The position numbers were made by a program, and so were the translations under genes. This document shows positions 1 to 10,686 of a stretch of 64,000 nucleotides of DNA, one piece after another. The notes beneath the pieces were generated by a model, which was given only the letters and a program-made list of their open reading frames with translations, searched no databases and was not told the origin of the DNA. Source of the DNA: Aplectana chamaeleonis (taxonomy: Eukaryota; Nematoda; Chromadorea; Rhabditida; Cosmocercidae); NCBI GenBank assembly GCA_029168955.1, contig JAPDOI010001209.1:131501-195500 (forward strand), in the 5' to 3' direction. Positions within the stretch are counted from its first letter, which is position 1, and each line of letters begins with the position of its first letter.

Positions 1-660
1 TGCTGGCAATTTTTTGAAAACGATTTCCCACATAACCAGAAATTTGTTACGTTCGAAATAGTCGGGTATCCAATCCAGTTGAATAGTTGGGGCAGACTAT
101 TTCGGATTCTGATGATTGAATGACCAAAGGCAGCAATCATGCTAGTAACCATGATGGAGATAGCAATGTGTATAGACTCGAGAGACTCTTGGCATCACGC
201 CAACTCCTCTGATAGTGCCCGAAATGAGCCAAAATGACCCCACATAACTACGTCGGTCTCACAATTCTCCAACGTGTAGTTCGCCTCCCCTACGAATTGT
301 ATGGAAAGAAGAACCAGAGAAAACAACCGATTTCGATAGTAGTATCACTGTTGAATCAGAACCGATGGACTAAACTGCGTTGTCGGCTGCGGTGTAGGAA
401 ATCTACTCACTTGTCGATCATTCCTCCATGCTTAGAAATCAACTGAAGGATAGTTGGTCTCTACCGCGGCTTATCTGGGTATGATGGAATCGACTGGTGA
501 ATAGACATCCATATCGCAAACGATCAGGCAGTCAATCTCATTGCTTCCCAAATGATGGTTCCATTAATAATTGATTATCAGCTATTCTCAAGAGCTCTTT
601 TTTCCATTAAGATCTGTAGAGTTGGGAATTCGCAGGCTTTCACTCTGTGTAGGTGAAATG
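1..660. other. No gene recognised at left edge
   Basis: I see no exon with convincing splice sites and no repeat that recurs in the window. The DNA is of ordinary composition. It may be the 5' flank or an early intron of the gene that follows. Confidence 0.3.
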
Positions 661-683
661 GGGAACATCCTTAATCGCTCTCG

Positions 684-866
684 TTGGCTTCAACGGCGTT
701 GGCGTTGCGGTACGAGCCCTACCCCAGTATTTGCCTTGCTATTTTGACCGTGTGTACGAGTATGTACATGCTGCATCTAACGGTGCCTGCATCTTCCCTA
801 CCGTACAATCTCTGTTCCAAAATCAATACCCTTGTGAAAACAGCTCGAACAAATCGTCAAAATAGT
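684..866 (+). CDS. Possible upstream exon of the CENP-C-like gene
   Basis: An open stretch without an ATG runs to a GTGAGT donor-like sequence at 867. The last residues read TARTNRQN, basic and polar like the exons that follow. Joining it in phase to the exon at 1,021 needs the weaker donor at 865 (GTGTGA) rather than the better GTGAGT at 867, so the junction is uncertain. No acceptor is defined at its left end. It could instead be intron or 5' flank. Confidence 0.25.
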
Positions 867-1020
867 GTGAGTCTTCGCTTCAATACATTGGTACTTGGGT
901 GATATCTCCATGGTTTTTCAAAGGTATTTACGAACTCTGGTTTAGGTATAGTTATCAGATTCGTTTTAGATTCGACGCAGATATCAATCGAGTTATCTGA
1001 TATAAGCCAACAACCTTCAG

Positions 1021-4000
1021 TCGAATCTGACGTGGCTGATACACTCTCAGATCCGAGATCATCTCATGTTACTCCGGTTCGTGCTCCAGGATTCAGTCGT
1101 CGTACACGAGACACTGTGAGTTGTTCGAGCTGTCCGTGTGTGAGCTTCTGTGAAATTATTGTTGCTGTTCAGCCGAAGGCTTCGCTGATTCCCCCTGTTC
1201 CGCCGGAGGTGGCTGCTGGCATTCCTAGAACATCAACCAGGGACATTTCGGATCGGCCAACTAGTCAAGGGAGGGAAGAGCCATGGAGGGTCCGTTGGAA
1301 TAACGTTCTGAAAATACCTTTCCTTCAGAGTGTAATTCTTCCAGAAAAGTGTGGAGCGTTTATCCCGTCCTCGGCTAGTGGATGCTGCTGGTTGTCAGAG
1401 AGCAAAGGAAAGAGAGGTATACATCATCTGATTCTCTTACTAGGGACTGATCCCAGCCCAAACTGGATTTGCAAAAAAAATGATCTGATGAGTTTTGTGG
1501 GGGAGATGAAGAAACAATTTCAAGTTCGTTGAATTTTTTAATGCATAAGGGTAGATAAAAAAGGCAAAAATCATAATTTTTTTCGGATTTCAGAAACTCG
1601 AACACTTCCGGCCCAAACATTGTTCAGGAGGGGAATTTGGGGCGCTGGACACGAATGTAAGGCTCATTTCCTGTTTTTCAGAAAGTTGTGGAAGGTTACT
1701 GTAGACAATTGATACGTTTCGTACTGTAACCTACAGTAATCTTCCGAGAAATAGGCCTTTTACTCGTTTTCAGTGCCCCAAATAACCCACCTGGACAAGG
1801 TTTGGGCTGAAAATGCAAATTTTTGATATATAAAAATAGTTTTTTTGCAGTTTCTGATCTACCCATATGCATTAAGGAAATTCACTTTATTTTGAATTGT
1901 TGTTTTTTACCTCCCCCACAACGAGGTCAGTCCCTAGTCAGATGAAAGCTGCAAATCATCTTGTGCCCTTATGGCAATGGACACCTCAATGGATTTCTCT
2001 TATGGTAGAAGAACAGTATTGGATTCGTGATCGGCTCCTCAACGAACCCCCTGAGCGAGGTTTCAGACAATTCTAAGCCATCAACCTGCTGTGGTTTTTG
2101 TACTGTCTTGCATCATAGTCTTCTAAAAATCATTGGAACGTGGAATCGGATGATGAATTCTTGATCGGCCCATAATTAGTCGCCCTAGACACGAGGAATG
2201 TTGTCCAACAGACAACATTCCAAACGTTCTAAACGAGTGATTCCAGAGAGAAGCGCTATTTGCCAACTGGCGGAAGTCCCTATAACCTCGAAACTATGCC
2301 AATTGGTCGTCAGATTTCTGGTTGGGCAAAGGGCTGGTTCATATTCCTATCGCAGCTATCCGTCGCTATCATCTGGGCTAAAAAGGTCACGTACTATGCT
2401 TATCTGGGCCAAATTCTGGTCCGCAATTGCGTCTCGACACGCTTTGCGGCCGCACGCTCCCGAGTCAGAAGAGCTCGGCTTTGGCGTCGGAAACCCGACT
2501 GACTCGAGCGCGTGCGGCTGCAAAGCGTGTTGAGACGCAATTGCGGACCGGAATTTGGCCCAGATAAGCACAGTATGGCGATCAACAGCAAGCTTAGCAT
2601 GCCGCATGCGACGAAAATGGGCCAATGGCTACGACCTGCGGTGTCGCTGGACTGTTATGCTTAATCTCGCCGCTCTGGCCGTTTAGCGCCATTTTGGAGC
2701 AAAGTGTTTTAGCTCACCTAGCACTGCAAAACAGCTATGGGAAATATGATTCATGATTAAGACCCTGTTTGTACTTTTCGTCGCCGCAATCGAATCGCGC
2801 AGATTAGTATATTACAAAAACACGTCAACGATGTGGCAGTCGCGTCGCTGTGCGTTTTGCGCTAGGAAAACTACCATACTTTCCTCCATACTGACGCTGA
2901 ACGGCGATAAGTACGACACGACAGCACCAGACATGCAACCGTGTAATCCGTAGCAGCTGCCCCTTCTCGTCATGTGCGGTGTGTTGCCCATACGGGTGTC
3001 ACTGTTTGACACAATGAACGTGACAGGGAGTATGATCGGGACCTAACCCCATTTCGAACTTCTCCGAAGAGTCATTTTCTCTCCTAGATGCTGGCCAAGA
3101 AAAGATTTTGCAGGCTCGAAAAATACAGCTCTCGCCGTACGTGGCTACAACTCGCGGCCCGGTCACCCCATTCCAACCTATCCGTGAGTTTGCTATGCTT
3201 TTCTGATAGTCCAGGAGGAGAGTGTTTCGCGCTTAAGAAAGTGCATCACATTTGGCTAGATCAAACGAAATCCTGACTATCGTACTGTTCATTAAATGCA
3301 ATCGTAGTTGATAACATTGGGAGGGAAGCGCTAGTTCACGTCTCTAAATGAGGAGCAACTGTATTCATGGGACGAACTGTGTATGTGCGTCAGCAGCGTT
3401 CACTTGCTAACCGTGGGCTTTATCTTGTGCAGGCGAGGGAGGACTTCGCCTAATCGAAACGAGCGATGTTACTAATACCTACTGAAAAACTTCAACCTTT
3501 TTACGAGCGTCGACTGAGAAGAATCGTAGCTGAACGCCAAGCGATAGCAACTCCCAGCCTTGTCCCATACTGATAACGAATTGTTGGGAGAAACCTATAC
3601 ATCGAGGGAGATACAACCGTAGGTGGATCAGGCGTCTGGGAAGTCCGTGTAGCGTGGCCAAACCTCAGCAAGTTCCTCAAAACGACTTTCACGTGAAAGT
3701 GTGCACGCTTCATTTCGTAGCAAAAGCCACTTTTATCGCGTCCGTGTGCGAGCCTGCGCTGGCCTCTTTCTTCAACGCTTTCTGTCGCTGGCCCTCCTAT
3801 GGCCCGTTTCGTACTATCTGAAATTTGCGACACAGGTGGCGTGTGCGAAATCATTTGATCGATAGTCTTCGCCCAAGCGTGTCATGTAGCTTCGACTCGC
3901 GATGTAATCAAAACTTTTCAAAAAGGCCGTTTCCAACGCATTTCATACCAGTAAATGCGGTTCCGTCGACATTTTCGATGCTTCGTTTGTGGGTGCTGAA

Positions 4001-5386
4001 GATTACCTAGAACCTAGCTATGGCGAGTTTTCTCAGTTGGGTGAAGGGTAAGGTAATGGTACACACAGGGAATTAATTTTTAGGACGTTCAGAAAATTTG
4101 TCTGGATTTTTTTCTTGGGTTTTTTGGGGTTTTGAACGTGGTATCAAGACTCCCGTCATAGTCGGCCGAAAGAGGGACTGGGCCGTCGTGAGCCGTCCCT
4201 AGTGGTCGGCTGTATTCCAATCGAGAAAGCAGTGCAACCGCGTTCCTCCATTGCATTTAATTTCGCATTATCTATTCATTGTTCACCACTGCATATTCTA
4301 GTTTATGGCGGCCAGCTTAGGCAGGCCACAACGGGGGGGGGGATATTCCACCTCAATCAGCAATCGGGTGCATACGGATCGACCGAGATGGCCACAGTTG
4401 GCTCAAGCCAGCCACATCGAGTAGTTTGTCAACCGCAGTGATCAATGCATTACATGCGTATTGACCGGGGCGGCCACGGACGCTCAGGCGTGCTCAATCT
4501 GGTCACAACGGGTGGATTTTTGCACCTGATTTGTAGATGCTTATCGACTGGGCTGGCCACGACCGTTCGGCCAACTATGAGAGGGGTACTCGTTTGTCGA
4601 TTTTCGAAAAGTATTGATAGGTTTGGATGGGAGACAGCATCCACGAACATAGCTTCGAAAACGGCATGGGGAGTGCACTGAATTGTACGAAATTAGTTGA
4701 AAACTGTTTTTTACCATTTGTGATTTCCTAGTCAGTTCACAGAAAAAAACTTACATGAACGATACTGCAGTGAATAGTATCCTAGATATTTGCGATTTTT
4801 TTAAAGGCTTTTTAAAGGCTTGAGTTTGTGACGACCGATCGTTTTCACAGTTGTGCCGTCTTTATAGACAGGCCAAATCATTCGAAACTTTGGTGTTGGT
4901 TATTCGTTTGCGTAACTGGATCTAACTGGTTGAAGGGTGGTGAAAGGTGTTCAAGAGGAAACGATATTGGAAAATATTTTCTCACTAGATCCCTCACGGA
5001 TGATGACATTGAACGCTGATAGAAGTGGTACCGTCCATCGTGTGCCAGCACCAAGACCACACAGGAATCTTTCAAAGAAAGCGCTTTTCAAAGATGAACC
5101 TGAGGTTGGCGTGTTTCATGGGTTTGTGCGATGAAGTGATGCTCACATAATGTGATATACCATTCAGACGTCCATCGCTTCCCTCCGTTCGAATCTCACG
5201 AAACGTCAGGAGCATAAGCCAGGAGCCCAAACATCATTGAAAGCCGCCCCGGAACCAGATAACAATGCCTCTTTGGCAGCGGGAGATGTAATGGAAGTGA
5301 TGGAGCCTGTGCAGAATGACACGAGAGCTTCGGGCGCCATCGTAGACATGGAAAGCGTGTCGACTCCAAGAAGTCCTGGAACTCCT
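1021..5386 (+). CDS. hcp-4: CENP-C-like gene, probable N-terminal exons
   Basis: Five candidate exons join in one reading frame: 1021-1115, 1173-1289, 1329-1416, 4989-5104 and 5168-5386 (211 codons). Donors are GTGAGT (1116), GTCCGT (1290, weak), GTATAC (1417), GTTGGC (5105) and GTGAGT (5387); acceptors end in CAG except TAG at 4988. The protein is rich in Ser, Pro, Arg and Lys with no globular fold, for example DTLSDPRSSHVTPVRAPG and STPRSPGTP, as expected for the long disordered N-terminal part of CENP-C, which recruits outer kinetochore proteins. The 1290-1328 intron is only 39 nt and may in fact be coding, since the frame stays open. The 3.6 kb intron holds inverted-repeat elements. That these exons belong with the motif-bearing exons at 10.7-13.2 kb is inferred from strand, phase and composition; they could be a separate gene. 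Confidence 0.5.
1440..1945. mobile_element. Inverted-repeat element in intron
   Basis: Both ends contain the same sequence in opposite orientation. CTAGGGACTGA at about 1440 recurs inverted at about 1935, and GTGGGGGAG followed by TTTTTTAATGCAT-like sequence on the left matches the inverted copy near 1870-1920. The interior carries the phrase AGTGCCCCAAATAACCC, also found several times in the element at 26.5-27.5 kb, so the two are probably related non-autonomous DNA elements. It has no coding capacity. Confidence 0.6.
2394..2573. mobile_element. Palindromic MITE, TA target site (family 1, copy A)
   Basis: This 180 bp element is flanked by TA on both sides. Its arms are near-perfect inverted repeats over ~75 bp and begin TATGCTTATCTGGGCC on the left; the right end reads back as TGTGCTTATCTGGGCC. 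The arms share CAATTGCGTCTCGACACG and a GCGGCCGC-containing core. A second copy lies at 38,664-38,942. TA duplication points to mobilisation by a Tc1/mariner-type transposase, which is an inference. Confidence 0.8.
2580..4980. other. Intronic DNA without recognised gene
   Basis: This lies between two candidate exons of the CENP-C-like gene. At 3481-3570 a short open stretch (FYERRLRRIVAERQA) could be an exon but lacks good splice sites and ends at a stop. At 4,148-4,165 there is a short resemblance to the CCCGTCATAGTCGGCCG end seen in the 14-17 kb elements. Nothing else is supportable. Confidence 0.35.
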
Positions 5387-5470
5387 GTGAGTTAAAACTT
5401 GAATTTATCTGTGGAGAAGTGAAGACAAGTATTCTCCATGTCGGAGTGAAAATCAAATCAACAGTTGCAG

Positions 5471-5535
5471 ACAGCCGCTGCTCCGGCATCCAGTGCAACT
5501 AAAATTATGCTAATCTCCCACGCGATCACTTTGAG
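5471..5535 (+). CDS. Possible further exon of the CENP-C-like gene
   Basis: After an 84 nt intron from 5387, an ACAGTTGCAG acceptor is followed in phase by TAAAPASSATK, again low complexity and basic. A possible GTGCTG donor follows at about 5536. The frame stops shortly after. The donor is weak, and no phase-consistent link to the exon at 10,687 was found. A frame GEKPHSQAVQ after TTTTTCTAG near 6,882 is another candidate for the missing segment. Confidence 0.3.
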
Positions 5536-5589
5536 CTACGTGCTGCAACAGCGGTTGTCCGCAACTGCGGAAGTTCTATAGAGACACCC

Positions 5590-6765
5590 TATTTTTTCCA
5601 ACCAGGCAGGGTTGAGCAGGCCGTTGCGACGAGAGAGCAAAATTTTACGGCCCCCCTGGTGCCCAAAATTTTTACGACCCCCCCCTGGGAGGGAGAAATG
5701 GAATTCCATGAAATTCCATGGAGTACTTCCTAGGAATTCCATGAAATGAGATCGATTTGTGAAAGGAGAATCATCCAATTCTCACTTGGATTCTGTGTGC
5801 CCGCCCCCCCCCCTACTAGTTTTGCACCAAAAAAAGTACCAAAAAAATTACAAAAAATGCTATTATTTACCCCTAACAGAGACGAAGACGATACACAAAA
5901 CTACCAAGAAGGACATTTTCAGTTGAGATCAGTTAGTAACTCAATTACGGTAAAAAGGTGCAAAAAAACAAATGTATGCACAAAACGAGAGAAATTAATA
6001 TTTCAAGACGATGAATGTGAGATAGTTTGGTAAAAAAGAAGAAAAGAGGTTAAGAATAGGAAGATTCAGAAAAAAAAGGGAAATTATTTTTTGAAAACTT
6101 TACTTTCCCTCCAAAACGCGCGCGCAACGCGGGCGCGCATTAGAGCACGCTTAGGGAGGCTTAGTACTAAATACTGCTTTTTTTAAAAAGAGGTAAAGCG
6201 ACGACGCTCACTGGATTTGAGTTGTATTTATTACACTGCACTGTTGTACGATCGGAATCATTTTAAAAAGATGGCCGATTACCGCCTTCCAAATGAAAAA
6301 AATAGTTGCGGCAGTGAGCCCCGGGTCGCAACGGGGGATGAGCGCCGGTGGCAACGGGGATCGGCTTTAAGAAGGGATAACTCCGCGAAGGTAGCGAGTT
6401 ATGCGGACTTCAAACGACCAAATTAAGCATTTCATGTAGATTTCAGATCTTTTTTTTTAGAATTGAAAAATTTTTACTTTAAAGTGATTCTCACCGTTGC
6501 GGCGAGTTTTTTGAGCACAGAGAAGTGCGTGAAGACGGTGCATATGCCTGTTTAACTCTGTCTAAAAGTGATGTAGCGTTGAAAGACGCGGAACTAGAGT
6601 GAATAGTATTGTTTTTACATAAGCAACTCGTAGAATGTGCTTTTTTTTAAATTTACGGTAAATTTTACGAACCCCCCCCTTTTTTCTCGAAAAAAATCCG
6701 AAATCTTTACGACCTCCCGTTGCGACCGGTCGCAAGCCTGCCCAACCTTGCAACCAGGTGACCAG
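5590..6765. mobile_element. Inverted-repeat element (~1.2 kb)
   Basis: The left end (CAACCAGGCAGGGTTGAGCA, followed by CGTTGCGAC) recurs inverted at about 6,720-6,765 (GTCGCAAGCCTGCCCAACCT). Just inside both ends lie runs of C next to TTTTACGA-type sequence in mirrored order. The interior is AT-rich and non-coding, with a CGCGCGC-rich spot near 6,118. It lies in what is probably a large intron of the CENP-C-like gene. Confidence 0.5.
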
Positions 6766-6984
6766 ACCTCTCATTTCGCAATGTTGGAGCATAGCTAATG
6801 AATTAAAGACTGCTGAAAACCCTTGAAGTCAAGATTTCAGAAAATTTAGTTCATCCAATAAAAGCTATGTATGTTTTTCTAGGTGAAAAACCTCATTCTC
6901 AAGCTGTGCAAAGCTGTGGAGCCACCCTTCGTTCTTTTTCATGCGTGGATTTCCTCGCTCTAGTATGGGCTCAAGAACGTCAAG

Positions 6985-7275
6985 TTGGAATATGGAGACA
7001 TGCATTTGGCGCGGATCGCGATGATACTTTGCGTTCCTCATTGTGCATTTGCGAAAACTCCATGCGGATATTTTATAACATATAGGCTTTCTCCAATTGT
7101 TAAAGCCATCCAGCGACCCCCGTAGGCAGCGCGCGCAGCGTTCAACATGTTAAGATTCTTGAAAATGACTATGATATCGGAGAGAAGCTGTACGTGTACC
7201 GAGTTAGCGCCAACGTACAATAAGAAACGCAAAGTATCATTGCGATCCGTGCCGACTGTCTCTGCCACCATGTGG
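6985..7275. repeat. Partial inverted repeat related to the 8.1 kb palindromic family
   Basis: GATACTTTGCGTTCC near 7,023 faces an inverted AACGCAAAGTATC near 7,220. The same phrases mark the palindromic repeats at 8,136 and 26,171, so this is probably a diverged or broken member. Confidence 0.4.
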
Positions 7276-7569
7276 AGTGCCCCTGATGGATTTCGAAGAT
7301 TTTTAGGTTCAGGTGAAAACGTCACAAGGGGCGCACGTCTTGAAGTGGAAAATATTCTCTCACTCAGACAAAAGGACAGGTTAGGGAAAATAGTTTGCCG
7401 GTGCAATCGCTGCAATGATTTTGGGTGAAAGTCGATTTCTCGGTGCTACAGAGGATATGTGGTACGCTACGCAGCGGCTCGCACGGATGCGATGCAACCG
7501 CGGGGGAGCTTTGTGTATATACCACGGTATCAAGATCATCAACTAGTTTTGACAAAGGAATTAACAATG

Positions 7570-7850
7570 TTGCTACATAGTATAAAAGTATTCTCATTTC
7601 ACCGTGTGCCTCAGTCGGCTCTACGGAGCTGGACCTGGAAGGTGGGCTCGGGTCACTTTCCCGAAGGTCCACTTGAAGTTGAAGGGTATTTTTGCCGTCA
7701 AGTTTACCTCCCTATCGCTTGGGGGGGTAGGCGGGTGATTCCCTACTGGGGATACACCGTAGACCGTGGAGGAGGGATCACCTCTCTTGTGGAAACCCTC
7801 ACGGGGGTTGTTCCCTGTTGTGGGATGTCCCCGAGGTCCCCTCTGCGAAA
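7570..7850. repeat. Dispersed repeat shared with 30.27-30.73 kb
   Basis: CCGTGTGCCTCAGTCGGCTC near 7,603 and the GGGGTGT/CCCC-rich stretch near 7,720-7,830 both recur, inverted and in the same relative order, inside the 29,671-31,147 element. The open reading frame across it (7459-7884) is GC-rich read-through and not evidently a protein. Confidence 0.45.
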
Positions 7851-8135
7851 TATGACATCAGCAAAGATGAAATTCAAAGAATGATGGCTTATACCTCATG
7901 AAAAAGTAAGTTATTAGGCCGCGAGAGCCTCAGGGACGTGACAAGATGCTCATTACTTATGAGGCATCTTGCAGCTTGCGTTCTGCCGATGGTATCCGAA
8001 GAACTTGCAGTCCACCCAATCCCAAGTCAACTGTTCTGCAATCTCTCATGCTGTAAACGTACCGCTCATATATGAAACGAAGGAAATTGCCTGTCTCCTA
8101 GCCAGAAGTTGGCAGTAGCCTTTTACCAGAGACCA

Positions 8136-8282
8136 AATACCGTCGGCACGGATCTTAGTGATGCTTCGCGTCACCCATTGAAGGTTGACGCAAACTTGGT
8201 GCACCTATGTAATAGACTATGGCATCGAGTTTGCGCCAACCTTTAATGGGTAACGCAAAGTATCACTAAGCCCCATGCCTAC
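8136..8282. mobile_element. Palindromic repeat (family 2, copy A)
   Basis: This is an imperfect ~147 bp palindrome. The left arm contains GTGATGCTTCGCGT and GGTTGACGCAAACTTGGTGC. The right arm contains the complements, with GTTTGCGCCAACC and ACGCAAAGTATCACTAAG. A second copy at 26,171-26,312 shares arms and centre. No gene is inside. Confidence 0.6.
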
Positions 8283-8289
8283 TGTGTAG

Positions 8290-9900
8290 GACCTATGAGG
8301 GTTACCATAGTATGGGTCCCATTGGAGAGGGAACTGCTCCTGCTTATGAAATTGTGTTTTACGATGAAACAATGTGAAATTCTCGTATCTCAGAGGGTCA
8401 AACTCACTATTGGTGGAATGTGCGCCAAGAAAAACCTGTTTCTATGGCCTGGGGCTGCACCCTCTATTCTCTGATGGGTGACAGTTGACTTCGCTTCAAA
8501 CTGGGTGGACAGCCTGGTTTACCAGAAGCTTCAGAAGATGCAACACGTCCACATCCTACCACCGGCACTCATCACAGTTAGGTTGCACATAGAAGCACAC
8601 AACATAGTTTCGTACTGTTAGGATTTTCCTCTGGGCTAAACTTCACGAAGGTAATGTGAGGAAATCCACGACGAGTGGTTGACAAAATTAGCACCTCTAT
8701 TTTGCTCAGCTTTTGAGCTGAACAGAGCATTTTCTACCCATGGATCTACTACTACACCTATACCTGGGTGTACTTGGCAACAGACAGAACGGCACAAGTC
8801 GCAGTAGCAAATATGCCTTCATTCTTCGATGCGACGTATATGAACACGTATTGGAGCGAAGAATTATCATAAGGCAGAAGAAAGTATGATGGCTCAATAG
8901 CTTGCACCACTTGAAAAAAAGGCGTTTTTTTTCTCTAAAAAAAACTCAATTGCATGAATTAAATTTCCCAAAACCTAGCCTTCTAGAGCTTCCTGAGGTT
9001 TTGATCTCATTGGTCATATTCTCCCATCGCGAAATCCTGGGCCTTGTCACCTAGGTGCACAAGTGAGGGTGGCTCTTCAGTTTTCCACCGCTTTGTACTC
9101 CGTTTCGGAGGTTACTTTACACCCGTAGTGACGGACAAACGCGCACGTTGGGTGGTGGCCATTGTGTATTCCAACACTAAAGAGGTGAGACGAGCAAGGT
9201 TTCTGATTGGACTCCACACGAGGCTGGCGACAGTCCACTGGCTGCGTCTCTGGCTGTTCCTATCGCTTCTTTAGGGGTTGAAATACTTAACGGCCACCAC
9301 CCGTGCTCGTTGCTCGAACGCAATCCAACTGAAACCTGGTGGCCACAGCGCGCTTTTGTTTCCACATGTGTTGCGACAATGCTTGTACGCAATGGCGGCA
9401 GTACTGCAAGCCTTGAAATGTGTAGAGTGTAAATGATTAACATTATGTCGCGTCGCTCGTCGTGGAATCTTTCTTTTATTTCAGTTCTCCTAAATATGAA
9501 CAAGGCCCTTGTTATACCCCAAGACAGACCTGTCGTTTTCGCAGAGCCTTGCGGCGACGATATCACTGAGGGACAGCCGTCGCTGCCGCTCAGGGCTAAG
9601 AAACACCCGGCACGATACTTGGATTTGGCTGGCTCGCTGTCACTTGCACCCGTCGCAGCACACTGTACTGCGACGGACAGCCGCGACAGCGACCGATTAT
9701 CGCGAGGTTTTCAGATTTCAGGCGTAACATCCATCTTCGAGCCGGCGACCGCGACAGGAGTAACAAAGTGTTTCTGCGACAGCACGTTCGTGCTGTGTAG
9801 GCCTGGTCCCCATGGGATTCGTGACAGCTTACCAAACCTGTCGCGGTCGCAAACTTTCGGTATAAGAAAGGCCCCAGCGGTCGAGTTGGCGACGCCAATA
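8290..9900. other. No gene; GC-rich repetitive DNA
   Basis: Several open frames up to 158 codons overlap on both strands without splice logic or recognisable domains. Short inverted segments (for example GGTGGTGGCC near 9,152 and GGCCACCACC near 9,291) suggest decayed elements. Confidence 0.35.
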
Positions 9901-9907
9901 GATTCAT

Positions 9908-10172
9908 AGGCCGGGTTCATACCTCCGTGACGGCCATACATAATGACATGGCATTGGCGAGTATCAATCATTATCACATCGGGCGGTGATCCGTTTGGCA
10001 GGGATCATACATCTCGCGATCAGCGACGGCGACAGTGCATATCAGGCATATCGATTTTCGGTCGATATAGATGGTAAACATTGTGTCGCGTCTCTCGTCG
10101 CTGGAAGCATGATCCCGACCTATTGAATACATGCCATGGCGTCCCTTCGCGATGGAAGTATAAACCCGAGCT
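9908..10172. mobile_element. Possible MITE with GCCGGGTT...TATAC ends
   Basis: GGCCGGGTTCATACCTCC at 9,909 faces AGTATAAACCCGAGCTC near 10,157 in inverted orientation. GCCGGGTTTATACTTCCATC near 40,800 is a similar end elsewhere. There is no coding content. The exact borders are uncertain. Confidence 0.4.
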
Positions 10173-10686
10173 CACGGCTTATACTAGTACGCTTACGCCA
10201 TTTGAAACGTCAAGGACAGACCAGAATCGTTGTATTTGAACAGTTGATTATAGGGTGTATTTAGTGAGTGGGAGGGATTCGGCGGAAATCGGCGGATCCG
10301 ATACGCTTCTTTGGCTCGAGTAGGTCACTTCGGCTTGTTCCTGACACGTCTAACGGCACAAGCATTTTTGCTTGCTGCATGAGACTATTAGAGCCGCTAT
10401 CTCAATAACCTCTGCGAGCGTGACTGCTGCCTTTAGGGGCGCCGTATAGTCCGGTGGAATGTGTCACGTCGCCACAGAGGCAAATATGAGTGCACACCTT
10501 GGATGATGATTCTGCATTAACTGCAGCTGTCGCTGTTCTCAAAAATTTAGAATTTGCCCAGATTTAGACTCCGTGAGAGTATCATTTGTTGGCCCTTAAT
10601 CGAAGGTGTGCGTAGCGTTTTTTTCGTTCTATTCCATTTTTGGTTTTAGCTATTGCCTGTCAAAACCTGCCTGAACACTTTACCAG

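Noticed and set aside
1032..1532. Single 166-codon frame as an intact protein
   Set aside because: It has no ATG; internal segments look like 39-57 nt introns with good acceptors, and the end runs into a mobile element.
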